A stretch of 64,000 bases of DNA from Microbulbifer pacificus (GCF_033723955.1 NZ_CP137555.1:4130097-4194096); one strand, 5' to 3'. Counted from the stretch's first letter, positions 34,631-44,766 are shown. Translations and numbers: made by a program. The notes: generated by a model not told the origin, from the letters alone.

Positions 34631-37576
34631 TCAGAGGCTAGCGGATGTCTCCGCTTCAGGGGTTTCTTCGGCTTCTTTCACGTAACCGTCTTCGTCCAGC
34701 TCGACAATCGGCATGCCCAGTGCTTCCACATCCTTGCGAATACTTGCCGCATCGCCGACCACGATAATTGCGAGGTTGTCGGGGTCGAGCATGTCGGTGA
34801 TGACCTTGTTGAGGGTCTTGCGATCGGTTTCCTTGAGGATTGCGTTCTGCTGCGAGCGGTAGTCCAGCGGCAGGTTGTAGCGCATGATCGAACCGAGTAG
34901 ACCCAGCTTGGCACCTGGTGTCTCGTAGCTGCGCGCTTCCTGCTGACCAATGGAGGAACGCATATAGCTGAATTCCACATCGGTCATGCCGTCGCGGTCA
35001 TAGGCGGCAAGCTCCTTGAGGGCTTCGCTCAGTGCGTCTGCGGTAGCTTCTTTTTTCACTTCCGAGCTGAACACATACATACCTTCTTCGGGCTCGCCCT
35101 GCAGGTAAGTGCGAGCGCCGTAGGTGTAGCCCTTGTCTTCGCGCAGGTTCAGGTTGATGCGGCTGTTGAAGTTGCCACCCAGCGGGAAGTTACCCAGGTT
35201 GGCCAGGTAGTAATTGCCGAGCGCGTCGTAGGGCATCGCGGGCTGGCTCACCAGCAGGCTCGACTGGGCCGCGCCCTCCTTGTCCACCAGGTATACCGTG
35301 CGCCCCTTGATTTCCGGCTTTTGGAAAGCGATTGCCGGGTGTACCGGCTGCGACACCTTTAACTTGGCAAGGCCATCCAGTGCCTTGACGATGGTGCCAT
35401 GGGGCAGGCTCGTGCTCACTGTGATTCCGCTCAGGTGCGCGGGGAAGTGGGCCTCGTAGTAGCCCTTGATATCTTCAAGGGTGATTTCGGTAACGGTACG
35501 AGGGATGCCGCTGGACGGGAAGCCGAGCGGGTGTTCCGGCCCGCGCATTACCGCACCCAGGGCGCGAGTGGCGAGACCTTGTGGGGTCTTGCGCGCTTGC
35601 TGGAGGCTTTCGATGGTCTGTTGCTTGATACGGGCGAAGTCCTCTTCGGTGAATGCCGGCTTAAGGATGCGCTCCATCATCAGCGCCATGCCCTCGTCGA
35701 GATGCTTGGCCAGTACGTTGAGGTTCACGGTGGTCTCGTAGTAGCCAGATCTGACGCTGATGCTCGCACCCAGCCGCTTCAGGGCTTCGGTGAACTCGGC
35801 GGCGTCGCGCTCGGTGGTGGCTTCACTCATGAGGTCGGTCATCAGTGAGGTCAGGCCGGCCTTGCCGTTGGGTTCGTCGCGCTGGCCGAAATCGAACACG
35901 GCCTGCACGGTGACGGTGGGTGTTTCGTCGTTTTGTACGGTCAGCAGGCGCACGCCATTTTCGAGTTTGCCGTCATTGATCGCGGGCAGTTCCACCTGCG
36001 GGTTCACCCCCGGGGTGGGCTGTACGCTGCGGTCAAAATTGTCTTTCAGCGGGCGCAGTGCCAGTTCTTCTTGTTTATCGGCGAAGCTCTCGGGCAGGGT
36101 ACGCTTCCAGGTAAAGTTCTGCTCGGCGGCCGCCAGTTCCGGTTTGCCGTTGGGCACAACGCTGAGTAGTACCGCCGGTTTGCCCGCGATGTACTGTTCG
36201 AATACGCGGGTAACGTCGTCGGTGGCAACAGACAGGTAGGACTTGATCTCTTCGTCGATGCCTTTCGGGCTTCCGGTAAAGGTTTCAAATGCCGCCAGGG
36301 TGGATACCTTGCCGGCTACCGACTGCAGGCCGAATACACGATAGGACTCGTAACCCGCCTTGAATTTCACCAGGTCATCTTCGGTCACACCGCGCTTGGC
36401 GAACTCGGTGAGGGTTTCGCGCACGGCCTTTTCCATTTCCGCCAGGGATTCGCCGGATGCGGGGTTCTGGATCACGATAAACCACATCTCACAGGCGAGC
36501 TCTTTACACGAGTGGGACACGCTCGCGGAAACCGCACGACCCGTCTGTACCAGGCGCTTGTACAGCATGGAGTCCTGACCCTGGCCGAGTATTTCCGCCG
36601 CCGCATCCAGTGCGGGTTCATCCACGTGACCGGAATAAACGGTAGGGATCATGACCGCCAGCGCGGGCAGGTGGATGTTGTCTTCCAGGGTGAGGTAGCG
36701 GTCGGCGGTGAGGGTTGCGGGTTGCTTGGGCAGGTTTTTGACTTCCGGGCCTGCGGGAATGGAGCCGAAATATTTCGCGACCCATTCCAGGGTTTTTGCC
36801 TGGTCGATGTCACCGCCGATGGTCACTACCGCATTGTTGGGGCCGTACCAGCGCAGGAAGAAACGTTTCAGATCGTTCACGTCAGCGCGGTCGAGGTCTT
36901 CCAGCCAGCCGATGACCGGCCAGGAGTAGGGGTGGCCGTCCGCATAGGTGGCGGCGAACATGGTTTCCAGGGCGCGGCCATAGGGGCGGTTGTCTACCCG
37001 CTGCCCGCGTTCGTTTTTCACGGTCTCGCGCTGGACTTCAAACTTTTCTTCGGTGACGGCTTCCAGCAGTGCGCCCATACGGTCCGACTCCAGCCACAGC
37101 ACAGTTTCGAGCTGGTTGGCCGGTACGGTTTCGTAATAGTTGGTACGGTCGGTGTTGGTGGTGCCGTTCAGGGTGCCGCCGGCCTCCTGAACGAGGCGGA
37201 AATGCTCTTCATCCGCCACGTTCTTCGAACCCTGGAACATCATGTGCTCGAAGAAGTGGGCGAAGCCGGAGCGGCCGGCATCTTCGCGGTTGGAGCCCAC
37301 ATGGTAAGTGACATCCACATGCGCCAGCGGGTCCGAGTGATCTTCGTGCAGAACCACCGTCAGGCCGTTGTCGAGGACAAACTTGCGATAGGGGATTGCG
37401 ATTTCCGCGCCGTCCCCGTTGAACGTTTCTACCAGGGTGACGCCCGCGGGCAGCGTGATCTGGCTGTTGGAAGCTGCATCTTGCGGGGTTGCTTGCGAGG
37501 CAGAATCCTCAGTTCCCTTGCTGCAGGCTGCGAGCAGCGCAGCGGCGAAAATCAATGAGATTTTGGTGCGGTGCAT
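34631..37576 (-). CDS. M16-family zinc protease (lipoprotein)
   Basis: 981 residues. Signal ends FAAALLAAC (Cys18), so it is a lipoprotein. HFFEH at 107-111 (FAHFFEHMMFQGSKN) is the inverted zinc motif of the M16 family, with the distal Glu expected about 75 residues later near EVQRETVKNERGQR. The second half is the inactive companion domain, so both halves of the clamshell are in one chain. Likely degrades peptides in the periplasm or outer-membrane face. No operon partner. Confidence 0.9.
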   Translation of the reverse strand: MHRTKISLIFAAALLAACSKGTEDSASQATPQDAASNSQITLPAGVTLVETFNGDGAEIAIPYRKFVLDNGLTVVLHEDHSDPLAHVDVTYHVGSNREDAGRSGFAHFFEHMMFQGSKNVADEEHFRLVQEAGGTLNGTTNTDRTNYYETVPANQLETVLWLESDRMGALLEAVTEEKFEVQRETVKNERGQRVDNRPYGRALETMFAATYADGHPYSWPVIGWLEDLDRADVNDLKRFFLRWYGPNNAVVTIGGDIDQAKTLEWVAKYFGSIPAGPEVKNLPKQPATLTADRYLTLEDNIHLPALAVMIPTVYSGHVDEPALDAAAEILGQGQDSMLYKRLVQTGRAVSASVSHSCKELACEMWFIVIQNPASGESLAEMEKAVRETLTEFAKRGVTEDDLVKFKAGYESYRVFGLQSVAGKVSTLAAFETFTGSPKGIDEEIKSYLSVATDDVTRVFEQYIAGKPAVLLSVVPNGKPELAAAEQNFTWKRTLPESFADKQEELALRPLKDNFDRSVQPTPGVNPQVELPAINDGKLENGVRLLTVQNDETPTVTVQAVFDFGQRDEPNGKAGLTSLMTDLMSEATTERDAAEFTEALKRLGASISVRSGYYETTVNLNVLAKHLDEGMALMMERILKPAFTEEDFARIKQQTIESLQQARKTPQGLATRALGAVMRGPEHPLGFPSSGIPRTVTEITLEDIKGYYEAHFPAHLSGITVSTSLPHGTIVKALDGLAKLKVSQPVHPAIAFQKPEIKGRTVYLVDKEGAAQSSLLVSQPAMPYDALGNYYLANLGNFPLGGNFNSRINLNLREDKGYTYGARTYLQGEPEEGMYVFSSEVKKEATADALSEALKELAAYDRDGMTDVEFSYMRSSIGQQEARSYETPGAKLGLLGSIMRYNLPLDYRSQQNAILKETDRKTLNKVITDMLDPDNLAIIVVGDAASIRKDVEALGMPIVELDEDGYVKEAEETPEAETSASL

Positions 37577-37661
37577 GTCGGTCGATAGCTCACTTTTTAT
37601 TTATGCGGAGCCATCGATGCTAGCACATACGACAACATGAGGCCGGGTCGTGCCCCAAAAC

Positions 37662-37691
37662 AAAAAGGGCGCAACGAATGTTGCGCCCTTT
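37662..37691 (-). terminator. Terminator of the porin gene
   Basis: AAAGGGCGCAAC pairs with GTTGCGCCCTTT, about 18 bases past the porin stop, with a T-run on the minus-strand side. Confidence 0.9.
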
Positions 37692-37708
37692 GCGTGCTTA
37701 AGTTCAGA

Positions 37709-38650
37709 TCAGAACTTGAACTCGGTGCCGACACCGAAGTAGCTGCGCTCGTAATTGTCTGCAGCGGTTTCATCGGTGTAGAAGGTGAAGACCTTGGCCG
37801 CAGAAGAGAGCTTGTAGTCCAGTCCCAGGCTGAAGGTTTCGCCGTCGGTCTTTACGATATCGGACTGGCCGTACTGGGCTTTTGCGGTCCAGTTGTTGAT
37901 TTTGTAGGCGACGGAAGTCAGCCAACCGTCCTGCGTGCTGCTGTCGGCTTTTTCCTGCTCTTCGTACAGTCCGCCGACTTGCAGGTTGCCGAAGGTGTAC
38001 TGGGCAACCAGGCGGTTTACATTCCAGTCATTGGCTTCTACGTCCTGGTCAAAGGCGTAGGCGAGGTAAATGCCGTTGTTGTCGTAGGCGAAAGACACGG
38101 AAGTGCCGTTGTCGCGGGTATCGATCAGGTTGCCTTCGGCGTCGAGAATTTCGGCGTCCTTGTGGCTGATGTAGGCAGTTGCGACCTTGAAGCCTGCAAA
38201 CGACGGGGTGGTGTACTGCAGGTTGTTGGATTCGCGGTTGTCACTCTTGGTGATCAGGCTCTTGATATCGCCTTCCAGGTCGTTGAACAGGTCGACCTTG
38301 TTCTGGGCCTCTTTCAGCGGGGTGTCGAATTTGCCGCCGATGATCTGACCGAAGCCGCCTTCCAGGCCAGCGTAGATGTTGCGCTGGCTGAAGGTTTCCT
38401 CTGCCTCGCCATCGATATCTACTTCGAATTCCATCTTGTAGATACCTTTGATACCGCTATCCAGCGGCAGCTCGCCTTTGACACCAACGCGTGAGGCGTT
38501 GCTCTTGATGTCGGTAACGGCGCCGTCGCCCTCGTCATTGGACTGGAAGGAGGCATTGGCCTTGCCGTAGAAGGTGATCGCATCTTCTTGGGCAAAGGAG
38601 GTGGCAGGAAGCACGGCGGCCAGTGCCAGGGTGATCGCGGTCTTATTCAT
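37709..38650 (-). CDS. General porin (Gram-negative trimeric type)
   Basis: 313 residues with a signal peptide (ALAAVLPATSFA). The mature start is ITFYGKANASFQ, and GLEGGFGQIIGGKFDTPLK and NNLQYTTPSF are hallmark porin strands and loops; it ends in VGTEFKF with the terminal Phe. Numerous Asp and Glu suggest a weakly cation-selective channel, but that is inference. Single gene with its own terminator. Confidence 0.9.
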   Translation of the reverse strand: MNKTAITLALAAVLPATSFAQEDAITFYGKANASFQSNDEGDGAVTDIKSNASRVGVKGELPLDSGIKGIYKMEFEVDIDGEAEETFSQRNIYAGLEGGFGQIIGGKFDTPLKEAQNKVDLFNDLEGDIKSLITKSDNRESNNLQYTTPSFAGFKVATAYISHKDAEILDAEGNLIDTRDNGTSVSFAYDNNGIYLAYAFDQDVEANDWNVNRLVAQYTFGNLQVGGLYEEQEKADSSTQDGWLTSVAYKINNWTAKAQYGQSDIVKTDGETFSLGLDYKLSSAAKVFTFYTDETAADNYERSYFGVGTEFKF

Positions 38651-38869
38651 GGTCGGTCTCGTATTTGGCTATTGGTTTGAGCCGTAGCTCGTATGCCGCG
38701 CATTTTGCTTCTGATTTGTTACAAATATGTGAAAGATGAAAGGTTGGTGTAAGTTTTATTGCAGTGGGGGGTGTAATAAATAGCGGTATGACAGGTTAGG
38801 CGTGTCTGTGGCCGCGATTCGGGCCCTTGAACCGGGCTAACGCCTTCGTTTTAATGCCATTTGGGGCAT

Positions 38870-41488
38870 ATGCACCAGGAAGGTGTGCCGATCGCCGCTT
38901 TGTGCAGCGCAAGCGGGAAAGGGAATTCAGGGGGCTCGGTGAAGGGAGTGAGCAGGCTGGTGGCCGCTTTGTGGTCACTGGCGGTTGGCATTGGCCAGGT
39001 AGCCTTCTGGCCCGTATTGCCGTGGAATGCGGATTTCGCTGCGGCGCTGCTGCTCGGCCTTGTGCTGTTAGCGCTTGTGGCCGCCATTGGTGGTAGCTTC
39101 TCCCGACTCCCGGCAGTGCCGCGATATGTGGTCTGCTATCTGCTGCTGCCATTTGCACTGGGGAGCTGCTGGGCGCTCGGCGCAAACCATCATTCGCTCG
39201 CTGCACGTCTACCGCTGGCCCTGCATGGCACTGATCACCGGGTTACGCTCGAGATTGACGATCTGCCGCAGACCGCCGCCGCCGTTGCCAGCTTTGGTTC
39301 TCCCCGGTCCGTCCACGGCTATTTCGACAGCCGGTTTCGCGCGCGGGTACTGGAATCAGACCTACCGGACTTTATCGGCAAGCGCCTGTTGCTCAGCTGG
39401 TACGGGTTGCCGCCCGATTCTGCCGCGACACTGACTCCGGGCAGCCGCTGGAGTATGACGCTCCGCCTGAAGCGCCCGCGCGGCAGCATCAATCCCCATA
39501 CCTTTGACTACGAAGCCTGGCTGCTGGAGCAGGGCATTTTCGCCACCGGCTATGTCCGTGACCGGGTTACCGCACCCGAGTATCTGGCGGCGGGAAACGG
39601 TATCAGCTCGGTAGTTAACGGCATCCGCGAACGCCTCCGTCAGCGCATAACGGGCGCCTCCAACGACGCCAGCGATATGGCCCAGGAAGCCCTGATCCGC
39701 GCGCTTTTGCTCGGGGACAAAGGCGGCATCGATACAGCCACACAGGATCTGTTGCGCAGGACGGGTACCGCCCACCTGTTGGCTATCTCCGGGCTGCATG
39801 TAGGCATGGTTGCCGGCTTCTGCCTGCTCATCGGTGGGCTGCTGAGCCGGGTGGTTGGTGTATTCCGTCCGCATAATCCGGTGTTGTTGGCCGCAGCGCC
39901 AGGGTTGCTGGCTGCACTGGCTTACACACTGCTTAGCGGCGCGTCGCTGTCCGCCCAGCGGGCGCTGGTCATGACGGCGATCGCCATCGCGGCCCTGGTA
40001 TTGCGGCGCAGGGTCAGTGCGGGCCTGGTTTTTGTTGCGGCACTGAGCTGTGTGCTACTGATGCAGCCACTGGCGGTTTTGAATGCGGGTTTCTGGCTTT
40101 CGTTTATCGCGGTGGCGGCATTGTTGCTGCGATTTCGCGGTCGCAGCAGTACCGACAGCAACGGATTTGATGAGGGGCGGTCTGGCCCGGATCAGGGCCG
40201 TATCGCGGTCCTCGTTCACTCAATGTGGCGCTACTTCCTCAGTGCCATTCATAGCCAGTGGGCCATTCTCGTCGGCCTGTTGCTACCTTCGATCCTCATA
40301 TTTTCAGGGGTGAGCGTCAGTGGATTGCTCATCAATCTTATTGCAATACCCTGGGTGGGGCTGGCGATTCTGCCGCTTATTTTCCTGGGGGCGATGGTTC
40401 CCCATGGGCTCGGCACAATACTGTGGCGCCTGGCGGATACCCAGCTCGGCTGGCTGCTGGAGTTTCTTGCTGCCGCAGACCAGGCACTTCCCGGATGGCA
40501 GGCCATTCCCAATCCTGCACCTGTAATAGTGGCGCTCGCCGTTTTGAGCAGCCTGGTGTTGTTGATGCCGAGGGGAACACCTGGTCGGGTGTTGGGCTGG
40601 TGTCTGTTTCCGGTATTAGTGGTGGGATTGTCGCCATGGCAGCGGCCACAGGACCCTTATTTGGCGCTGACCGTGCTCGATGTGGGGCAGGGACTAGCGG
40701 TGGTGGCGGCAACGGAGGGGCGAACCATCGTATTCGACACCGGCGCCAGCACCGGCACTGGCTGGAGTGCGGGTAGCAGTATTGTCGCTCCGTACCTGCT
40801 GGCGGAAGGTCGGCCGCAACTGGATGCGCTGATCGTCAGCCACGGGGATCGCGACCATGCGGGCGGTGTATCCGGGGTGATGGCGCAGTTGGAGGTGGGC
40901 AGATTGTTCGCCCCGGGCCAGTTGCCGCAACGACTGGCCGATTTGGGCGCGCCGGGATTCGCGGGTCCCTGTGTCGCCGGTCGCAGCGAATCCTACGGGG
41001 AACTGGAGCTCACCTGGCTGTGGCCGGGGGGCGAAGGACTGAGCGGCGAGGAGAACGATCACAGTTGTGTGGCGTTGCTCGAATGGCGCCATGTACGCGT
41101 TCTTCTTACCGGTGACATCAGCGAGGACACTGAGCGCCGGCTTGTCGTGCAGTACCCCGGTTTCGCACCGATCGATGTGTTGCTCGCGCCACACCACGGA
41201 TCTCGCACGTCTTCTTCTCCAGTGCTGCTGGACTGGGCAAACCCTGCGCAGGTGGTGTTCAGTACCGGTTTTCATCATCACTTCGGACATCCGCATGCCG
41301 ATGTTGTGGCGCGCTACGCCGCTCACCGCGTGCCCATGTTCAATACCGCTGCCAACGGAGCAGTCACGTTCCGTTGGCGAGATGGACACTTGCCACCGGA
41401 GATTCGCTGCGCGCGCAATGCGGGTAACTTCTGGTTGTCCGAGCCTGATCCTGCTGAATCACCGCAAGTGCGGTACCCCTGTCAATAG
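38870..41488 (+). CDS. comEC: ComEC/Rec2 DNA-uptake channel protein
   Basis: About 872 residues from the ATG at 38870; TTG 38861 and GTG 38939 (preceded by CAGGGGG) are also possible. N-terminal DUF4131-type region (about 1-200), then the competence core with many helices (RTGTAHLLAISGLHVGMVAG), then a C-terminal metallo-beta-lactamase domain from about residue 605 (LDVGQGLAVV, SHGDRDHAGG with the H-x-D-H zinc motif, and APHHGSRTSSS). It carries single-stranded DNA across the inner membrane in natural transformation, so the strain may be transformable, but pilus and comEA genes are not in view. Next to the exbB block as in Pseudomonas-type genomes. Confidence 0.93.
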   Translation: MHQEGVPIAALCSASGKGNSGGSVKGVSRLVAALWSLAVGIGQVAFWPVLPWNADFAAALLLGLVLLALVAAIGGSFSRLPAVPRYVVCYLLLPFALGSCWALGANHHSLAARLPLALHGTDHRVTLEIDDLPQTAAAVASFGSPRSVHGYFDSRFRARVLESDLPDFIGKRLLLSWYGLPPDSAATLTPGSRWSMTLRLKRPRGSINPHTFDYEAWLLEQGIFATGYVRDRVTAPEYLAAGNGISSVVNGIRERLRQRITGASNDASDMAQEALIRALLLGDKGGIDTATQDLLRRTGTAHLLAISGLHVGMVAGFCLLIGGLLSRVVGVFRPHNPVLLAAAPGLLAALAYTLLSGASLSAQRALVMTAIAIAALVLRRRVSAGLVFVAALSCVLLMQPLAVLNAGFWLSFIAVAALLLRFRGRSSTDSNGFDEGRSGPDQGRIAVLVHSMWRYFLSAIHSQWAILVGLLLPSILIFSGVSVSGLLINLIAIPWVGLAILPLIFLGAMVPHGLGTILWRLADTQLGWLLEFLAAADQALPGWQAIPNPAPVIVALAVLSSLVLLMPRGTPGRVLGWCLFPVLVVGLSPWQRPQDPYLALTVLDVGQGLAVVAATEGRTIVFDTGASTGTGWSAGSSIVAPYLLAEGRPQLDALIVSHGDRDHAGGVSGVMAQLEVGRLFAPGQLPQRLADLGAPGFAGPCVAGRSESYGELELTWLWPGGEGLSGEENDHSCVALLEWRHVRVLLTGDISEDTERRLVVQYPGFAPIDVLLAPHHGSRTSSSPVLLDWANPAQVVFSTGFHHHFGHPHADVVARYAAHRVPMFNTAANGAVTFRWRDGHLPPEIRCARNAGNFWLSEPDPAESPQVRYPCQ

Positions 41489-41669
41489 CAGTGTGCGCCA
41501 GTTGCGCTTTCGCCTGCGAGCGGTGCAGGGGGCCAATATGCGGCATGGTTTCAGATTGCGAAAAATCCGGCCAACCTTATGTAAAGCTGAGACTTGAGTC
41601 TGGTTTTTGCGCTCACCATCGGTGCTAAGGTCGCCATAATTTCAGCAATCTGAGGTACTGGTGAGTTGC

Positions 41670-42497
41670 ATGAAAACTAATCACATCCTGAATGCGGCCC
41701 TGATCGTCGCAAGTCTGTCCAGCGCGGGCGCGGTAGCGGCCGGTGACTGGAAATATTCCCTCGGCACCGACATTAGCAGCGGTGACTACGGCGACGTTGC
41801 CGAGACGGAAATCGTCTCCATGCCGTTTTCGGCCAGCTTTTCCCCCGATGACCGCTGGACCTTCAAAGCCTCTCTGCCCTGGACCCAGATTGAAGGCCCG
41901 GGCGGGGTCATTCCCGGTGGCGATGGCGGCCTGGTTCTGGGCCCGGGTAATGGAAATGGCAACGGTAATGGCAACGGCAACCAGGGCAGCGACGAAGTTG
42001 TCATGACTGACGAGGCTGGTCTGGGCGATCTGTGGCTGACCGGCAGCTACAGCCTCGATCCGATTGCCGGGCAATATTTCGTGGACCTGTCGGCGAAATA
42101 CAAGGTGCCACTGGCGGACGAAGCTAAAGGTCTGGGCACTGGCGAGGCCGACTACACCCTGCAAACCGAGGTCTTTACGTCGATCGGGCAGTACACCCCA
42201 TTTGTGACCCTGGCGCGAAAGTTCAAGGGCGACCTGCCCGAGGTGGAATTGCGTGACGTCTGGTATACCTCGGTGGGCAGCGGTTACCGCCTCAACGATA
42301 CCTCGAGTATTGGAGCGTCGCTGGATTATCAGCAGGCGGCAACCGATACAGCGGATGCACAGACTGAATTGTTTGGTTACTTCAGCCACAAACTGGATAA
42401 CCAGTGGAGCGGAATGGTGTACGCCTATCTGGGGCTTTCCGATGGCAGCCCGGACCAGGGGTTTGGCGTACAGATCAGTTACCGTCCGGCAAACTGA
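41670..42497 (+). CDS. Exported beta-barrel-like protein with Gly-Asn repeat
   Basis: 275 residues, from ATG 41670 (signal peptide about 1-24, ending GAVAA). The mature part looks like outer-membrane strands (GDWKYSLGTDIS, FSASFSPDDRWTFKASLPW, VFTSIGQYTPFVTLARKF, FGVQISYRPAN). Residues 93-104 are six Gly-Asn repeats (41946-41981), probably a flexible outer loop. No enzyme motif. It lies between comEC and exbB, an unusual place for an outer-membrane gene. Family not recognised (a phenol-degradation MetA-type porin is conceivable). Confidence 0.65.
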   Translation: MKTNHILNAALIVASLSSAGAVAAGDWKYSLGTDISSGDYGDVAETEIVSMPFSASFSPDDRWTFKASLPWTQIEGPGGVIPGGDGGLVLGPGNGNGNGNGNGNQGSDEVVMTDEAGLGDLWLTGSYSLDPIAGQYFVDLSAKYKVPLADEAKGLGTGEADYTLQTEVFTSIGQYTPFVTLARKFKGDLPEVELRDVWYTSVGSGYRLNDTSSIGASLDYQQAATDTADAQTELFGYFSHKLDNQWSGMVYAYLGLSDGSPDQGFGVQISYRPAN

Positions 42498-42569
42498 TTT
42501 TTGGCAAAAGATGAGAGCTACAGGTTGTTTAACCGGTAGCCAATTTATGTTTAACAGGAGAAATCGGCG

Positions 42570-43331
42570 ATGAAAATGCCATTCAAGTCCACTGCCATAG
42601 CGGCGGCGTTGGTCGGAATCGTGAGCGTGCCGCTGGTGTGGGCGGACGATGTAATTTCACACACTGAAACTACCGATGCCGAAGTGGTAGAAGTTGCAAA
42701 CAGTGTTCCCGGCGACCGTATCGCAGGCTACTTCAGTGATTTCTTCGGGGACGAGCAATACTCCAAGACCGTCGTTGCCGGGCTGCGTGACGGCAGCATC
42801 CACTATGTAAAACCGCTGCCGGAAGGCACCGAGGAAACCGGTTCCGAAGGTGATTCTGCCACTGAAACCTCCGAAGAGACCCCCGAGCTGGTAGAGAGCA
42901 CCGAAGGCCACAAGGGCATGGGGTACGGCAACGTGCTGATTACCATGGCGCTGGCCGAAAAAATGGCAGCTAGTTCTGCCGCTGCCGCCCTGGAAGGGGA
43001 GACGGGGATGACTGCCGACCAATGCCTGAATGAAGTGCTGCGCATGCGTCAGGTAGACGGCATGGGCTGGGGCGAGATTGCCAAAGCAATGAAAGTGAAC
43101 CTGGGTGAAGTCATCAGCGGTATCCGTTCCAACCGTCCGGAAAAGGCCGATCAGTACGCCAGCATGGATGACAAAAAGACCATGCGTGCCGACGCGCGTG
43201 CTGAAAAACACGCGATGCGCTCTGAGGGTGCCGAGCGTGTGGCCAAGGCTGAGCGCCCGGCAAAACCGGAGCGTGCCGAAAAGGCCGAGCGCCCGGAAAA
43301 GCCTGCGCGTCCTGAGCGCCCCGGAAAGTAA
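42570..43331 (+). CDS. Exported protein with basic Pro/Lys/Glu-rich tail
   Basis: 253 residues. Signal peptide about 1-25 (LVGIVSVPLVWA). The middle is acidic (SEGDSATETSEETPELVE), followed by a helical stretch (MAASSAAAALEGETGMTADQC), a conserved-looking GMGWGEIAKAMKVNLGEVISG, and an ending of repeated Glu/Lys/Arg-Pro units from about residue 205. Acidic then basic blocks suggest a periplasmic linker or envelope-binding protein. Terminator follows. It forms a small two-gene block with the preceding gene inside the comEC-exbB junction. No family recognised. Confidence 0.6.
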   Translation: MKMPFKSTAIAAALVGIVSVPLVWADDVISHTETTDAEVVEVANSVPGDRIAGYFSDFFGDEQYSKTVVAGLRDGSIHYVKPLPEGTEETGSEGDSATETSEETPELVESTEGHKGMGYGNVLITMALAEKMAASSAAAALEGETGMTADQCLNEVLRMRQVDGMGWGEIAKAMKVNLGEVISGIRSNRPEKADQYASMDDKKTMRADARAEKHAMRSEGAERVAKAERPAKPERAEKAERPEKPARPERPGK

Positions 43332-43357
43332 AAGCATTCCGCTGTGTTGCTTGTTGT

Positions 43358-43383
43358 AAGCCGCCTTCGGGCGGCTTTTTTTT
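43358..43383 (+). terminator. Terminator after the basic exported protein
   Basis: AAGCCGCC-TTCG-GGCGGCTT with T8; separates this gene from the exbB operon. Confidence 0.92.
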
Positions 43384-43624
43384 GTGCGTACAGGTTTTGC
43401 GTCTCGTCTGCTCTTTTCGGCCTCGCAGCTTGAGATGTGCGGTTGGGGCGGGGGGCTGTGGCCGCGGGGACTGGATTTGCAATCCTGTTCACAGGGATGA
43501 AATTCATGCCCCGGCAGCGCTTAGCCGTGGCCAATACCTGTGGTAGAGTCTCAGGCCTTGAACTGAAGGCCCGTTGGCCAGTAACTCAACAGATTCCGTT
43601 CCGCTGTTTTGGGGCATTGAAAAA

Positions 43625-44245
43625 GTGTTAGAAATAATAAAATCCGGCGGCTGGCTGATGCTGCCAATTCTGCTTTGTTCCGTAGCTGTAATCGCAATTT
43701 TTATTGAGCGTTTGTGGACGTTGAATGCGCGCAAGATCGCCCCTCGGGCATTGCTCGGCGAAGTTTGGACCAGCCTCAAAAACAACCAGCTGACCACGGA
43801 AAAGATCCGCGAACTGCGCGATTCCAGCCCGCTGGGTCGCATCTTCGCCGCCGGACTGTCCAATTCGAAACATGGCCGCGAAGTCATGAAAGATAGTATC
43901 GAGGAGGCTGCCAGTCAGGTTGTTCACGACCTCGAGCGCTTCCTGAATGTACTGGGCACCATTGCTGCGGTAGCGCCGTTGATCGGTCTGCTCGGCACCG
44001 TAGTGGGCATGATCCAGGTATTCACCGCAATCATGCTGGAAGGTACCGGTAACGCCGGTGTACTCGCGGGTGGTATCTCCCAGGCCCTGATCACCACTGC
44101 GGCGGGCCTGAGCGTGGCAATTCCTGCGCTGATGGCGCATCGCTACTTTCAGCGCCGGGTGGACTCCATTGTGGTCACCATGGAGCAGGAAGCGGTCAAA
44201 CTGGTGGATGCCCTGCACAGCGACCGTCGCGTCGAAGCAGCCTGA
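43625..44245 (+). CDS. exbB: ExbB/TolQ-type proton channel subunit
   Basis: 206 residues from GTG 43625 (MLEIIKSGGWLMLPILLC); the longer frame from TTG 43574 is unlikely. Three membrane helices (about 10-32, 108-135, 150-175) and the conserved GTIAAVAPLIGLLGTVVGMI and GISQALITTAAGL segments. With ExbD it turns proton flow into movement for TonB or a similar partner. It starts the operon exbB-exbD-msbA-lpxK-kdsB-murB. Confidence 0.92.
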   Translation: MLEIIKSGGWLMLPILLCSVAVIAIFIERLWTLNARKIAPRALLGEVWTSLKNNQLTTEKIRELRDSSPLGRIFAAGLSNSKHGREVMKDSIEEAASQVVHDLERFLNVLGTIAAVAPLIGLLGTVVGMIQVFTAIMLEGTGNAGVLAGGISQALITTAAGLSVAIPALMAHRYFQRRVDSIVVTMEQEAVKLVDALHSDRRVEAA

Positions 44246-44272
44246 ACATAACCTCGGATTCAGGAGCGTACG

Positions 44273-44692
44273 ATGCAATTCCGTCGCCAGAGCATAGAGC
44301 AGGAGGGGGTAAACCTCACGCCACTGATTGATGTGGTGTTCCTGCTGCTGATCTTTTTTATGGTATCTACCACCTTTACCAAAGAGAGCCACCTCCAGCT
44401 GAACCTGCCGGAGGCCGCCGGCCCCCAGGCGGAGAGCCCGCCGTCTACTATTGAGATTCTGATCAATGCGGACGGCTCCTACTCGGTAGATGGGCGCGCG
44501 CTCATCAACAAGAAACTGGCCACGCTCAAATCTGCACTGTCGGAAGTGTCGGGCGGCGAGTACAATCGCCCGCTGATCATTACCGCGGATGCCACCGCAC
44601 AACATCAGGCGGTGGTTCGTGCGATGGATGCCGCCGGCCAGCTGGGATTTGTCCATCTCAGCATCACCACGCGGCAGCCGGACGAACAGTAA
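44273..44692 (+). CDS. exbD: ExbD/TolR-type biopolymer transport protein
   Basis: 139 residues, one N-terminal helix (NLTPLIDVVFLLLIFFMVSTTF) with the essential Asp in LIDVV that accepts protons, then a periplasmic domain. AGGAG lies before the ATG. Twenty-seven bases after exbB; works with it at the inner membrane. Confidence 0.93.
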   Translation: MQFRRQSIEQEGVNLTPLIDVVFLLLIFFMVSTTFTKESHLQLNLPEAAGPQAESPPSTIEILINADGSYSVDGRALINKKLATLKSALSEVSGGEYNRPLIITADATAQHQAVVRAMDAAGQLGFVHLSITTRQPDEQ

Positions 44693-44766
44693 TCTATAAA
44701 GTGTTGAACGCCGGGCGTGTGCACAGCCGCGCCCAGTTGCCATCTACCGCGCTACAGGCGTGGTAG

